From contig OZ017767.1 of NCBI GenBank assembly GCA_963969345.1, forward strand, positions 5,546,739-5,610,738: a stretch of DNA of 64,000 nt. Direction: 5' to 3'. How positions within the stretch are numbered: position 1 is the stretch's first letter; each line of letters starts with the position of its first letter. Under the pieces are notes generated by a model. It made no database searches. It was not told the DNA's origin and worked only from the letters and a program-made list of their open reading frames with translations. Positions 43,443 to 55,817 of the stretch are shown piece after piece. Source of the DNA: Turbatrix aceti. Its lineage: Eukaryota > Nematoda > Chromadorea > Rhabditida > Panagrolaimidae. Position numbers and translations under genes: made by a program.

Positions 43443-45306
43443 ATGACGATCGCCTTCCTGCTGGCACTTGCCGTGCTGCAAGCGACGGCAGCCATCGAGC
43501 AGAACTCGCTGATCGAGCGGGAGATCCTGGCCGGATACAATCGGAAGCACCGCCCGGTCGTCCAGGAATCCACGGTGACCCAGGTGGACGTCTTTCTGTC
43601 GATCATGCACATCGAGCAAGTTGTGAGTTTTGAGCCGGGCAGAGCTAGGCTGGGCAGTTGACCACGTCGCGTTGTTGTTGCAGAACGAAAAAGAGCAAAC
43701 ACTCATGCTGCACGGCATCCTAGCAGCCACCTGGCTGGACGAATACCTCAAATGGGAGCTGGACCGGTTCAACAACACGCAGGCCATCATGATCGACACC
43801 TGGAAGATCTGGCAGCCTTCGTTCGCGCTTTTTAACACCGCGCGCAGCAACGGATGGTACCTATACATGAATGCCTTCCCCGCTACGGTTATTAACACGG
43901 GCCGAGTTTATTCCACCGGCTCGTTCAGCTTCTACGTCACCTGCACCTTTGATTTTGCTGATTATCCCAGAGGTATGTTTTCCCGGAAAATGCCTTTAAC
44001 CCCATTTTTTTTTCAGACGTGCAATCATGCCCGATAGTGATCACCGACTGGATCTACGACCTGTCCCAGGTGAACCTCTCGAACTCGATCAAAAACGAGG
44101 CCTTGAGCAAGCCCGTGCTCCGGCTGTCCTTCGACACCGTCGACGGCGAAGCCAAGCGCCATGTCGCCGGCTGGGAGGTCATAGACACCTGGCGACGCCA
44201 CTGCTACTGGGCTTACCACGGCTGTCATGAAGAACGCCCCGACGGTCCTCTGGACATGTACTGGTCCGTGCTGGAGTTTGGCATCAAGATCAAGCGTCAC
44301 GCGCCTTATGTTCTCCTCACCGTGGTTTTGCCGGTGCTCGCGACGACTCTGGTGACGCTCGTTGCATTCTGGATCGATGACTTCACAGTGGCGCTCAGCG
44401 TGCTCACGTTTAACCTTGTGCTGCAGGGCATTGGAAACTGGGCGCTTGTCAGGCAAATGCCTAATGGCAACGGGAAGCTGCCGCGCATAGGTCAGTGAAT
44501 GTTAACAAAAAATATATTTGTCAGGTGACATTTTGAAATATTTTCATGAAATTTGCCAAAATATTGTTTTTACTACTTATTAAAAGTTGTAGCGCTGTTA
44601 TTTTATGGCAAAAACATTTTTTAATCGTAAAACCAACTTTTTGTGAAATTTAATTAAGAATTTTCAAAATATCACGTGACACATTCCTTATAAGCGCGAT
44701 CCAACCAACTCGAATTTCAGGCTACTACTACATGATCAACTTCATACTCTGCTTCTTCGCGTACTCGCTGCACATCTGGCTGCAACTGGTGCTGAACGCG
44801 CTTCCACCGGACGTCGAGTTTCCCTTCCGCCTTACCAACTTCACGGACGCGCTGCGTCGCTTCAGGTTCTTCAAGGTCGAGGGCCTCTCTTTCGACCCCC
44901 AGAAGTGAGTCCTCCATACGCTGCGCACTTGATGCTTTGTTTCAGGATCGTAGACTTATCTGGAATCACGGAAGCTGGGCCAGAAGAACCTATTATCAAC
45001 CTGGACCCTCCTACGAACCAGACTGTGGTCAACGTCGACGACCCCTTTCAGGTGGTGCTTGAAAGCCTGCCCTTCGAATCGGGACCCGTGGACAGCACTG
45101 TGACGAGCGATATCATCCCTCTTACTTCCCGGGACGTTGAAACAGAAGAATCTCAGACAGTTGAGGCAAAGCCGGAAATTTCGGCGGTTGAGTCGTCGCC
45201 GGAGACGGAGAGCCACCTCGCCCGGGAGCTTCACACTCTGCGCCGCGTCGTGTTCACTGCCTACGTCGTTGCTTACGTCATTATGGTTCCGTGGTTGTTG
45301 CTTTGA
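43443..45306 (+). CDS. Cys-loop ligand-gated ion channel subunit, divergent
   Basis: Pentameric channel subunit of the nicotinic-receptor superfamily; exons 43443-43622, 43684-43972, 44017-44490, 44721-44904, 44946-45306; 495 residues. A signal peptide (AFLLALAVLQATA) precedes the ligand domain. The Cys-loop, CTFDFADYPRDVQSC, has the standard 13 residues between cysteines. M1 is YVLLTVVLPVLATTLVTLVA, M2 lies in DDFTVALSVLTFNLVLQ, M3 in YYYMINFILCFFAYSLHI, M4 is the C-terminal FTAYVVAYVIMVPWLLL. There is no vicinal Cys pair in loop C, so it is not a classical alpha subunit, and loop A (WxPD) reads WQPS. No PAR motif before M2, which speaks against an anion channel. It resembles the divergent nematode LGC class; the ligand cannot be told. 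Confidence 0.9.
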
Positions 45307-45705
45307 GAAAATTTTTTGATAAAAATTTTTTTTGATCGCGGAAATAATTTTAAAAAATTTTGTTTGATATTCAGCGTTCACGATTTTGCGATTGTTTGAA
45401 TGCTGGAACAGGTGATCGAGTTCACCGGGAAACCGAGATTGCGCGTTCTGCAAAAAAAACTTACCGGAAAACCCGTTTTTACGGGGTCCAAACAATTGGA
45501 AACTTGACGGACCTTCAGACAAAGAAAAAATAAAAGTGCGCGTATCTGACGGCGCTCATGTCAGACAGGGCTCAAGTGGCCAGATCCCAAAGCCCAAGGC
45601 GGTGCCAGTTGTTCTGTTCGGTTGCGCGCGTATTTACGTTTATGTATTTGTATTTTCACTTTTTTGTGGTTATCAGATTTTTTAATTTGTCGCTCAAAAC
45701 CCAAA

Positions 45706-46947
45706 ATGAAAAAAAGACGCCTGGCCCTCGTCGTTCTGCCGATGGTGACGACATTCGCGCTGCTCTCGATGCTCGTCGTGCCACCTGGACTCCGGCCAGA
45801 CGCTCGGCCCTACCGCTCCACCTGCATGTACCCCGATTTTGTGCGCCGCGCCCAATCCGACGACTCGGCCATCACACTGGTGCTGCACGGCTCTATGGAC
45901 CGCGTCAACCACCGTCTCGCGCAGCAGGTGGCCAACTGGGGCGCCCCGGTGTCGCTGGCCGTGATCATGCCCCCTATCGAAGACATACCATTGCCGGAAG
46001 CCCTGGGGTGTCTGGCGAGAAGACTCGCGGCCCTCGAGGACGAACCGGCGGTCGGTAGGTGGCTCTCTGTGCACCTCGTCGTGAGGAGGACAGCGCAATG
46101 GAGAAGGTGTCAACCCCTGCCCGAACCCCAGAGAGGAGACTGTCGCCTGCCTCCGGGCAGAACGCCCCTCCAGCGGATCCTCAATTACCCCGCCAACGTG
46201 GTGCGAAACGTCGCGCGGAGGTTGTCGTCTTCTGAATTCATCTTGCTAGGAGATACGAATCAATTTTTTTCCGAGGGCTTCGAAGGAGGCATGCGGGACA
46301 TTGCGCAGCGCGTAATTCGCAGAAATCCGAAAATAACACTTACTTTTCGATTTTTTGAAGTTGACGACAGCGATAATATTAATTTGGCTGAGTAAGTCAG
46401 TTTTTTTAGGAGTAAACATTTTTTTTATATTCCAGAGAAAAGCCGTTGACACGGGCCACACTCCGGGAGCTCCTGGTTTCCGGAAAGGCTCGCCAGTTTG
46501 AGCCAGGTCACCGAATAGAAAGACTGCAGGAGTGGCTTGACACGACTTCTCAGGAGGACATTCAGTTCATCAAAACGTAAAAACCAAAAATTTTTTTGGT
46601 AATCTCGCAACGAAAAAAATTTTAGCTACACGGACCCCGAATGGGAACCCCAGTTCGTTTCGAATCGTAACATCCCTTTCCACGACGAGAATTTTTTATA
46701 CCCTTTCAAGGACAATGCCGTCCAGAAATGGGAGATGTGCCGTGCCGGGTACTCGTTCGCGATCGCCAACCGGCACTTTGGGTACCACAACGGCTTCAAG
46801 AATGATCGGGAAAAAGCCGTTCTCGAAGACGCACGCAGTCACGTCCGGCACAAGACGCTGGGCGCTCTCGCGAGATTCAACGACCGAATGGACATGCGTT
46901 ATCATTCGACGGCAAGAGATTGTCCTGTTTTTGATATTTCGAGGTGA
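45706..46947 (+). CDS. GT49-family glycosyltransferase (B4GAT1/LARGE-like), type II membrane protein
   Basis: Exons 45706-46391, 46436-46576, 46626-46947; 382 residues. The start MKKRRLALVVLPMVTTFAL is a Golgi-type signal anchor. The catalytic region resembles GT49 proteins (human B4GAT1, nematode bgnt genes): ITLVLHGSMDRVNH, SLAVIMPP, PLQRILNYPANVVRNVAR, IQFIKTYTDPEWEPQFV and the C-terminal EMCRAGYSFAIANRHFGYH. Family members add glucuronic acid or xylose to glycans such as those of dystroglycan. At the position of the metal-binding DxD the sequence is LLGDTNQFFSEGF, i.e. Asp-Thr-Asn, so metal binding may be altered. Tail-to-tail with NDC1 across a 495-bp AT-rich spacer. Confidence 0.85.
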
Positions 46948-47442
46948 TCTGCTGCAAACAAAACGGAAAATTGTATATTTTATGCATTTTATTATAAAAA
47001 TTTGATTAAAAGCGTACAAAAAAACACAATTTGCTTCAATTACGTTTTTTTATTTCTTCTTTTTTTATAAATTTTTTCTTCTTTTGTGAGCATTTTTTAA
47101 AATAAATAATTAAAAAAACTGATTTTTTTATGATTTTGATAAAACTTCTGTGAAAAAAATTGGTTTCAATAAACATTTTTTTTGATAAAAATTTTTTTTT
47201 TCAAAAATTTTTTATCCAATTTAAAAAAAATTACAAAAAAAGCAGACCAGTTTTTTTTTCCAAATCGGTCGTCTTCATTCCCTCACATAGTAACAAATAA
47301 AACAAACAACCAAACACACGCCATCGGCTCAACCCAATCGTAGGAGGACAGACTCATCGGAACACGGACGGAGGACAGAGATCGATCTTGCTGGCTGAGC
47401 CTTGAATCAAAAAAAATCGTAAATCCGAAGGCCAAAAAGAGA
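46948..47442. other. AT-rich spacer between convergent genes
   Basis: Low-complexity A/T runs (TTTTTGATAAAAATTTTTTT and similar), with 3'-UTR signals of both neighbours. No gene. Confidence 0.7.
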
Positions 47443-49781
47443 TCAGAAAGGCGGAGGGCCTTCGGCGAGGCGAACGAGAAGCGCGAGTCGCTCTGCAGGC
47501 AGACGGAGGTCGTCCAGGTGATCCGCGTACGCACGACAAATCTCGGAGCAAGCTTCGAACGCCGAGCGGTACACTTCGAAGATCTTGACGTCGTGCTCGG
47601 ACGTCGCGGAGCTTCGGAAGCCACGAGCGCGGAAGTACTGATCGCAGGCGGTCGCGACACCGAGGATGGCACTCACAACGCGGTTCACGGAATTCAGAAC
47701 GACGCCGTAGCGGTCTTCGGTAACGCTGGTGGCTACGATAAGGCCTAGACCGTGGATGGCATACGTCGCGAGGTCGCAGTTGATGGACGGGACAACGGGC
47801 GTCGGGGGAAACAGGTAGTTGCGCACAGTGCTGACGACGGGATTGAATTTGGCGTAGAAAGGCGCCAGGTTGATCCACACGGGGGCTTTTGCTGAAAAAT
47901 GGTCGTTAAATGGGGTTTTGTAAGGGTAAAACCCAAAAATGTTCATTCGAGAACACAAAAAACGGTTGTTCGCCCCTTCCAATTAAAAAAACTCACCATT
48001 GGGGTAGTGGTGTCTCTTGGCCTTGACGTTGCGCGGTATCACCTGCCTGGCACGTCCGTCCCCATCGTTTGCAGCGTCCGCGAGCGGTGACTGCTGCAGA
48101 AGAGCCGCCTGTTTCACGAGGATATCCTTCGTGACCTTGGTGAGCTGCTCCTTGACGTGGTTGATGGATCCAACGGCCAAACCGCTGACGGCATCCCAGA
48201 GACGCGGATGATTGCCCGGCTGGCTCAAAACGTAGAAACCCACACAGATCGACGGGTTTTCAGCCTTGATGACAAAGTCGCGGAAGGCGAAGAGACGGAT
48301 GAGGTCGGATTTTGAAGACATGCCGTTGATGAGGTTGACCGATTCGTCGCGCTGCTCCGCGAAAAAGTAGGGCGAAGGCATCGGGAAATCGACGGAGTCC
48401 ATGGTCGTTGTGTTGACGATAAAACAAGCTGAATCAGCGAGCAGGAAGCAGACGAGGGAGAAGACAGCGCCGTGAGCCCAGAGCATCGGATCGAGGAGGT
48501 ACAGCAACGTGGACCATGGAGAGTAGGCCAGCAGGAGCAGAACTAAAAGCAGGACGGTTATTGACCGGTTTTGAGGGGTAAGGCATAAAATTGGCTTCAA
48601 AATTAGGTCGCCAAACAAATTTAAAAAAATTTAAAATCATTTAAAAAATTTTTCTTGGGAAAATTAAAAAAACCCACCAATCGCCAAAGTTATCGTAGCG
48701 CCCAGGGCGACAGCCTGCACCGTGCGAACAACAGTATCCCGAAAATTATACGCGATTCGAGTGCCCAGCCATCGTAGGAGTTCCTTGAAGTGGATTGTGC
48801 GATCGGTCGCAAACTCGTAACGGAAGCTGTTCTCCATGAAAACCTTGAATGCCGTAACCACAGAGACCGCCACAAAAAATACCACGCGTGCCCTAAAAAA
48901 AACAAAAAAAATCAAACAAAAATAAAAAAAAATTGAGTCGACTTACGCGGATTCCAGGGTAAAGACCGTCGGAGAGAGGAGCACAGCTACAACCAGCAAA
49001 ATGCCATTGAGCACAGCGAAAGTTACGGCAGCTTTGCTGAGGTGTCCTCGGTCGAGCGTTCGAATGGTTTCATTGGAAGCTGAAATTAGGCTAAAATAAA
49101 CAAACAGAAAAAGTGGTATAAAACCTACGAGAAAATATTTCGGAATGCAGGATGTGGACCAGTCCGAAGGAAACCAAGCCGGCAACTGCCAGAACAATCA
49201 GCCATGAAAAAGGGTTAATGAGCAGGTAGAATACTCCTGAAAAATGTTGTTTGCAGATAAAAAACCATAAATTAGCTGGCAAACCTTGAAGTGAAAGCAA
49301 CGGATGCCAAAGCGAGACATTAAAAGCCAGAGCGACGGCACAGAGAGCAGCCAAGACGACGGTGAACAACGAGAGCGCTGCTGTTCGTAGGCGAGGGTTT
49401 ATCTGAAATTTTTATCAAAAAATAATCAATTTGCAAAAAAAACATTAAAACAAAAAGAAAATCACCTTTTCATGAAACCAGGTGTCGATACTCTTCTCAG
49501 CCGGCGCCTGAGAACCAATTTGAGTCAGGTGAAGCGGTTGGAGGAATCCGCTGTTCTCAGCCTTGCCCCGAAACGATAGCCCACTGTAGTCTCGTCTGAA
49601 GCTGGCATCGCCCGCTCCGCCGCCGGCACCGGCAGAACAGTTGAACGAACGTCTACTCACATCTGACTGAGGATCGAAGCCTAAAAAACCTCAATTTCCG
49701 TTTTGCATCATCTCGAAGCGTAAGGCAAGCGCCGTTTGACTTACGTGCAGAAGAATAGAGACTGCCGTACGATGAATTCAT
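47443..49781 (-). CDS. NDC1: NDC1, pore-membrane nucleoporin
   Basis: Transmembrane nucleoporin that anchors the nuclear pore in the envelope (nematode npp-22). Eight exons: 49745-49781, 49466-49680, 49285-49402, 49129-49237, 48957-49079, 48678-48892, 47997-48542, 47443-47891; 603 residues. The N-terminal half has a Gly/Ser-rich head and six hydrophobic segments, among them SLFTVVLAALCAVALAF, WLIVLAVAGLVSFGLVHI, TFAVLNGILLVVAVLLS, VVFFVAVSVVTAFKV and the VFSLVCFLLADSACFIV helix. The C-terminal half is the soluble NDC1 domain (FRDFVIKAENPSICVGFYVL, RLWDAVSGLAVGSINHVKEQ, HGLGLIVATSVTEDRYGVV). The repeated helices-plus-soluble layout and these blocks identify it. It has a separate small first exon, and the window thus holds two nucleoporins. 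Confidence 0.88.
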
Positions 49782-50578
49782 CGTAAAGCTACCAGTATAC
49801 AGAAATCAGCCAGTTCAGGAGCCGTAAAATGTAAACCGAGAGGAACGTTCGAAAGGTGATAAACAAGAAAGAAAGCGCGTAAAACCGCGCAACAGTTGGG
49901 CAGCCGGAAAACTACGTCGCACGTTGCGGGACATAAAATTATAGTACCCCTCAAAAAGTTAGGAGATAACGTAACTTTTGACTTTCTAGTTTTGAATCAA
50001 ACCTAGGAAAACTAGGAAATCGAAGTTTTGGAGCAAACGTGGATTTCTTTTCTGTTTTCGTTTTAGGATTTCCTCTTTTCTTTTCAGGATTTCCTTTTTT
50101 CTTTTCAGGATTTTCTCTTTTCATTTCTTGATTTGTAGTAGGTAACACTTGATTTTGAAATGCATTCAACATTTTAAATACATATACGTGGTTCACTCAT
50201 TCTTTCGAGAAAATTTTGTTTCTAAAAAAGAATCCAAAAAATACGTTATAGTTTTTCGTGATATCAAATCACGCAGAGCCGAGTACACACATGTATGTTT
50301 TTTTGTGCCCCATCTGAACTCCCATGTCTGTCCAGTGATCATTTTTGTATGTCTATCGCCATTGTGATTCGTTGCCATGTTTTTGACTGTTATCATCCTC
50401 TCAGGGGATCGCAATCGATTCAAGAGGAAGGAACACAGTTGCGTCGTTCATTGCGGCGTCCTGTCTTGTCAGTCAGATTACTTGACGTGACTCGAGTTGA
50501 GTTGAGTTTTGTGCTTCTTGTGCCGTAAGTGAGTGTATTTAGTATATTTCTAGTTGTCATTTATTCAATTTAGGCTCT
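49782..50578. other. Spacer between NDC1 and the homeobox gene
   Basis: Contains a 20-24 bp imperfect tandem repeat at 50065-50130 (AGGATTTCCTxTTTTCTTTTC units). On the minus strand this reads as NPEKK repeats in an 81-codon frame (49951-50193), which I do not accept as a gene. Ends with tcaatttag 5 bp before the next ATG. Confidence 0.5.
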
Positions 50579-53500
50579 ATGATGTCTGATGATTCGGTTT
50601 TGATCACCAACACCACCGCCGCCAACAGCGACGGCATTTCTGGCGCAGCCGACACCGACGACGCCTGTAATAACAATAAGAATGATAATAATTCTTCTAC
50701 TAAGAATTCCGGCGTCGTCGAAGGCCTTCGCGAAGGTAATAAGACCCTGCCCGATCGTCCACCGAGTCCGGCATCAAGTGACGAGTGTATTATCATCGGG
50801 GAAAAACGCAATGACCCTCCGCAGATTGCTCCGCCGACGAATGTGTCTTGTTTCAACTACCTCACGGATTACAGCCGGTACGACCCAATGGCACTGCAGA
50901 AAACGCTGTTCTTCATGCAATTTGGCGGATTTTCACCTCGGATGTTATGTAAGTTTTTTCGTTTATTTTTTGGGGTGAAATCAAAAAATTTGAATTTATA
51001 TTATCGCTGGCTCGATCGAAACCGTTTTTTTAAAACCCTTGTTATTTTTTGCTACCCTAAAAAACGGCACTCCAATGTTTTTTAAATTTCCTGTTTTTCA
51101 TTCTTCATCGACCGATGTCGTGAGAGTACCTGTCACCTTGTGTGGCATTCGCGTAACCTAATATTCTCGAGTGGCTCCAGTAGAAGGGCCAAGTGCCCGA
51201 TTAGGAGCTCGCATTAGATCACCTGTCTCCCGAAACGGGTGTGCATTACCGTGAGAGATGCCAGCGAAGTGGCGTATTGGTTTGGAATGCAAATAAGCCC
51301 AGAACAATAAGGTGCAAGGTGCTTTTAACAGGATTAATAGCGTGTCCTCGTCTTTTCGTATTCTGGGGTCGGATAAGCTGATGGAGACGGAAGCCAGCCA
51401 AGTCGATGTAGTACTTCAGCTTTGCAAAGCTTTGGAACCCAAGTTTTATTATCAAGCAAAATACGATTTGCAGAAGTAGCATTACGGTGGATGGATGAGG
51501 GCGCGTAGTTGTTGCCTGTGGGGTGCAAAAAAAAGATAAAGCAGTCAATCTTCTTCGAGGAAACAAACCGCGCACCGTCGCCGCCGCATCGGTGTGGATG
51601 GAAGTTTTTTTAAGCAATGCACGCACGCGCGAGCAACAGCAACAGCACTTTTTGCTGAGCGTTGATTGAGTCGAGTGCGGTACTTTGGGCATGTGTTTAA
51701 CCTTTGTGGGACAACATTGACCGTACTTACCTGGCTTAAGCGTGCTTGTCTGTTTGATTTGTGTTACTTTTGCATTCTCGGTGAAGTAGAGCTGTCGCTC
51801 GCGGCGGAGGCGAAGGCGAAGGTGTCGAAAGGCGTTCTGGCTTGGATCGAAGGGGTACGGTCATCATCGTTATGACTGACTGACTCTAGGATTGCGCGCA
51901 ATACAACCAACGCGCATCGCATTCATTGCTCCTTCCGATTAGCCTCAATTTGTCGCGCGCTTTGATCCCCGACAGCGTATTGTTCGGAGCTGGCTCTGCG
52001 GGTAAAAGTAGCGCTTCCGCAGCTTGAAGTGCATTTGCACCTTCTTTTCGGCACTTTTGACCCCGAAAGTGTTTAATTCATCTCTTCCGATTCAAATTGG
52101 ATTGCATTAACTCACTGACTTTTGTGCCGGATAAAAGTCAAGTCAGCTTTTCCATGTTTGTAACAACGCCGATTGTTTGCTTTACTTTTGCCACCTCTCT
52201 CATGTCAGACTTACCAAAGTCTCAACCAATGTCGATGGCGGTGATACTTTTTTGGAAAGTAAGTCTGTTTCACCGATCCAACCCGGAGGTAGTCACCTGT
52301 GTTGCGATCGCTGCGAAAGAAGCCACAAGGAGACGGCAAACAGTGGGTAACTTTCTCTACGGGCAAAGCTGGCCCAAGACGGACCTGGCCCATGCGCGCG
52401 CATACGAATGTCTACCGGTGTATGTTGCAGTAGTGTATGTTGGCTGTGTCGTGCCGCAGCGCAGAAACAAGACACAGCGTACAATAACAACCTGCTCGCT
52501 TTGTTGGGGACATTTGTCAAATCGGATAATGTTTACATACTCATACTCATGCTTTTGGTTTTTGTTGTTGTTGTTGTTTTTTTTACCGCCTAATTAGTTT
52601 GTTCGTTCGTTCGTTTGCCTCGAAGCGATTGAATCAGGGCCGGGCTTCTCCCCCCTCTTTGAACAGGTCTTGTCCCATCCCAGTTTGGCTCGGCCGAAGA
52701 AAGCAGCACATGTCAACTCGAGTGCACTTGACAAACGCGAAGCCTGTGACTCGCTGATTATCTGTGGATGGCCATGATGACTTTTGGGGTTCGCATGCAT
52801 GCTCAAAACTCGAACGAACCAAAAAGTTAATTAAAAAATCAGTTTAAATTTTCCTGAAAAAACTGATTGACTGAGAAGTTGCTGGAAAGGTATAGAATTT
52901 AGAATTTACGCGTGATGACAAAAATCGTTATGCACACGATTTTTGTTTGTGCAAAAAGACGTGTACAAGCAGGCGTCGACTGACGACTGAGGCGAGACGC
53001 GTCAGAGCTTGTAGCGGGGAAAGGCGGGGTACCAGCAGTTATCGTAGCGCCTCGGAGGCCTCCGTAGCCCGCAGGATGGGTGATTTACAGACTGCAGAGG
53101 AGCAAAACGAACAAAGGAGGGAGGAGGTGATGAGGGCGGGTCCTAGACGCTACGCTGCGCTTCCTTCGATTGGTTCTTTCGTGGGTGGAATAGAGGGGAA
53201 TGAGTGGTACTTGCACACACGCACACGCCCCGTTTGTGGATGCCACCAAGCACGATTGAGAATTTTCACTTGGTCTGGTGGCCGGTCGTTGTCGTCATCA
53301 TCGTTTTCGAGAGATGGCTTTAAGTTGCCCCTTAAGTTGCTCCTCAAGTTTGTGTTGGGGATGTTTGAGTGCCGGTGATCGAGCATGAGAAAGGCTCGAG
53401 CGACCCCCACCTCACCCTGCCACCACCCTCCCCCCTCCTCTCCTTTCCCTTCCCGGATGAGTGATACACTTGAATGAGTTGACTTGATAAGAGTTCGACC

Positions 53501-55817
53501 CTTAAGTACGACTTGATGATACTGGATGCTTTGATTGCACAAATATTATATATCGCGCTTGTCTTGCCTTCGCCGTTGGGCCGGCCAGTCGACTTGCTTG
53601 ACGACGCGTCGAGCGGTTGACGGTTGTCGCACAGATCATGGAGGATTTTTTGTTGTCATTCCAGATCCGCCGCTTGGCCTTTCCGAGCCGTGGACAGCGC
53701 CCACCAGCAATCCTACCTACGCCAAGTCAGATCCTCCAGCAGATATCTCCGCACCACCTCCCATTCCAGCGTCCAAGACACCCGAAGCCGTCGAAAGCAA
53801 GGATAAGGATAAAGACGTCGGTGAAATCGTAGACGAATCTTTGCCGAAGTTGACCACACCCCAGCAGTCGAAGGACACGTTTATGACCTCTCCCAGCGAG
53901 ACAATGACGAGTTCTGCCGGCAGCAATGGTCCTGCAGCGATCACAAATCCCTCCGCAGTCGGCTGGGATCATCTGACGAATGCCGCGGCGGCGACGTCGG
54001 CTACCGGCCTCGGGGCTGCTACTTCCGCGGCTGCGGTTTCACAGTTCAACTCGCAGTCTGCAGCTGCCCTTTTCTGGCCAAATTCGACGGCTAATTATTT
54101 TGGAAATTCGAATTTCAACGCCGCGGCGCCGTACACACCTGATTTTGGCTGTCAATGGCCTTCTCAATGGACCCAGAATCAAAGTAGGTTTTTTTTATTG
54201 GACAATACATAATTTTGAACAACAAAAATCATTTTTTTATTTTATGTTTTTGCTTGTGTGCATGTAGCATCACTTAGGATACAATAGCTCACCCCAGATT
54301 TGTTAAAAGTGTGAAAAGGGTTGGTTGGCACAAAGCAAGCACCTGCCGTTTCGTCCGGGAAAGCCCACCTCGGGGGAGGTGATGGTCCGATGAGCGAAGG
54401 ACGCGCATTGAGTCATGGATCGGCGCTGTTGGAGCCCGTATTGTTTGACTGTTTGACTCTGTCAGACGCGAGGGTGCTAACTTGTTGCATTTTTGACACC
54501 TAGCTCCACACGCAGCAGGTAACTAAACGATCACTAAGCGTTTTCCTGGCTTGCGTAACTCGTCCTGTCATGACATGAGCCGGGTCACCTCACCGTGCTT
54601 TCCGGATGACACTGGTCAGTCAGCAAAAAAAAGCAAGAACAGTTGAATACCGAAGTTCTGATTTTTTTGAGGCTAAATACTGTGCTCGCCATACAAGGGA
54701 CTCTGTGAGAGGGACGGGGTGAGCAAGTCCGAGGTTGACAAACTTTTTGAGTGCCCTTACTTGAGGCCCACTTATGTGCATTTTTGTCAAATAAACGCAG
54801 TCTGTTTTGACAGTGAATTTCTTACAATAAAAAAAAATAGTAAAGGTGTTTGCTATTTTTTTTACATGGCAATAAATAATACTTGTTTCAGTGTCGCGCC
54901 TCAACGCCAACGCGTCGTCTTCGTACTCGTCGCTGCCGTTCATGGCATCCGCGATGAGTTCGCTGACGTCGCCGATGCGCTCCAACGGCCGTCGTCGACG
55001 AAATCTCTTCACTCAGGCCCAGGTGAACGAGCTGCGCAAGGCCTTCGAGCAGGACACCTACGTCAAGCCAGAGCACCGGGAAGCCCTCGCGAAACGCACC
55101 GGCCTCACTCCCCAGCAGGTCAGTTATTTTTTTTTCTGTTTTACGTAATTTGTGGGATTCACTGGAAAACGAAGCGGTGGCGTGATGAGAGACAGACGCG
55201 ACCTACCTACCTGGCTGTGGTAGGGGTGGTGGTGGCTGCTCACCCTTCGAGCAGCGATTTGCGCGCTTTCTCGTGTTTTGAGCAAACAAAGCCAATCCAA
55301 TTCGCTGTCGTGTAGGTATAAGGTTAAATGTGATCCTCAAATGGACTCGTAAACGGGGTGGGGTATACGGTAATGAATGAATGAATCAGCCAAATCAACG
55401 CACACTTTATAGGTGAAAATTTGGTTCCAAAACAACCGATACAAGTGCAAGCAAAAGCAGAAGGAAGACGAGCGCGTTCGGGACCGAGGCGATCGCTGTT
55501 CCACGGGCGACGATGGCGGCTGCGATTCGCCGTCGTCTTCGGGCAATGACATGTCGTCCCTCGGCCTCCCACATTCCCCAACCATGCATCCAAAGATGGA
55601 CGACGACGGCTGTCTCCGCGACGATGGCATCAAGGAAATTGCCTACCACACACCTGATCTCAAGGAGGCCGCAAACGCGATGCCTCCCTTTCCTTCCATG
55701 TATCCAACGGCGTACTCCAACATGACATATGGCGCGTACGGCCCGTTATTCCAGATGCCGTACCACACAGCCGCCGCCACCGCCAACGGTACTGCAACCT
55801 CTCATCCGTACATGTAA
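50579..55817 (+). CDS. NK-2-type homeobox transcription factor
   Basis: Exons 50579-50948, 53665-54183, 54892-55118, 55413-55817; 506 residues. The first two exons are low-complexity (Asn/Ser, Pro, Ala-rich) apart from SCFNYLTDYSRYDPMALQ and PPRPPSPASSDECIIIG-like acidic sequence. The homeodomain starts NGRRRRNLFTQAQVNELRKA, with helix 3 KIWFQNNRYKCKQ. Tyr at homeodomain position 54 (NRYKCK) is the diagnostic residue of the NK-2 class, and the TQAQVxEL start of helix 1 agrees. The intron between QQ and VKIWF falls at the classical homeodomain position 44/45. I see no TN motif; the NK2-specific domain is not evident. In nematodes similar genes (ceh-22, ceh-27) control pharynx or head development; which orthologue this is remains open. 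First intron is 2.7 kb. Confidence 0.88.
50949..53664. other. Long first intron of the homeobox gene
   Basis: 2.7 kb, by far the longest intron in the window, with mixed composition and a (GTT)n run near 52562. No coding exon seen. Large introns in developmental regulators often hold enhancers; here that is inference. Confidence 0.5.

Noticed and set aside
49951..50193. Minus-strand 81-codon frame with NPEKK repeats
   Set aside because: The repeats come from a T-rich tandem repeat in the spacer; no other coding sign.
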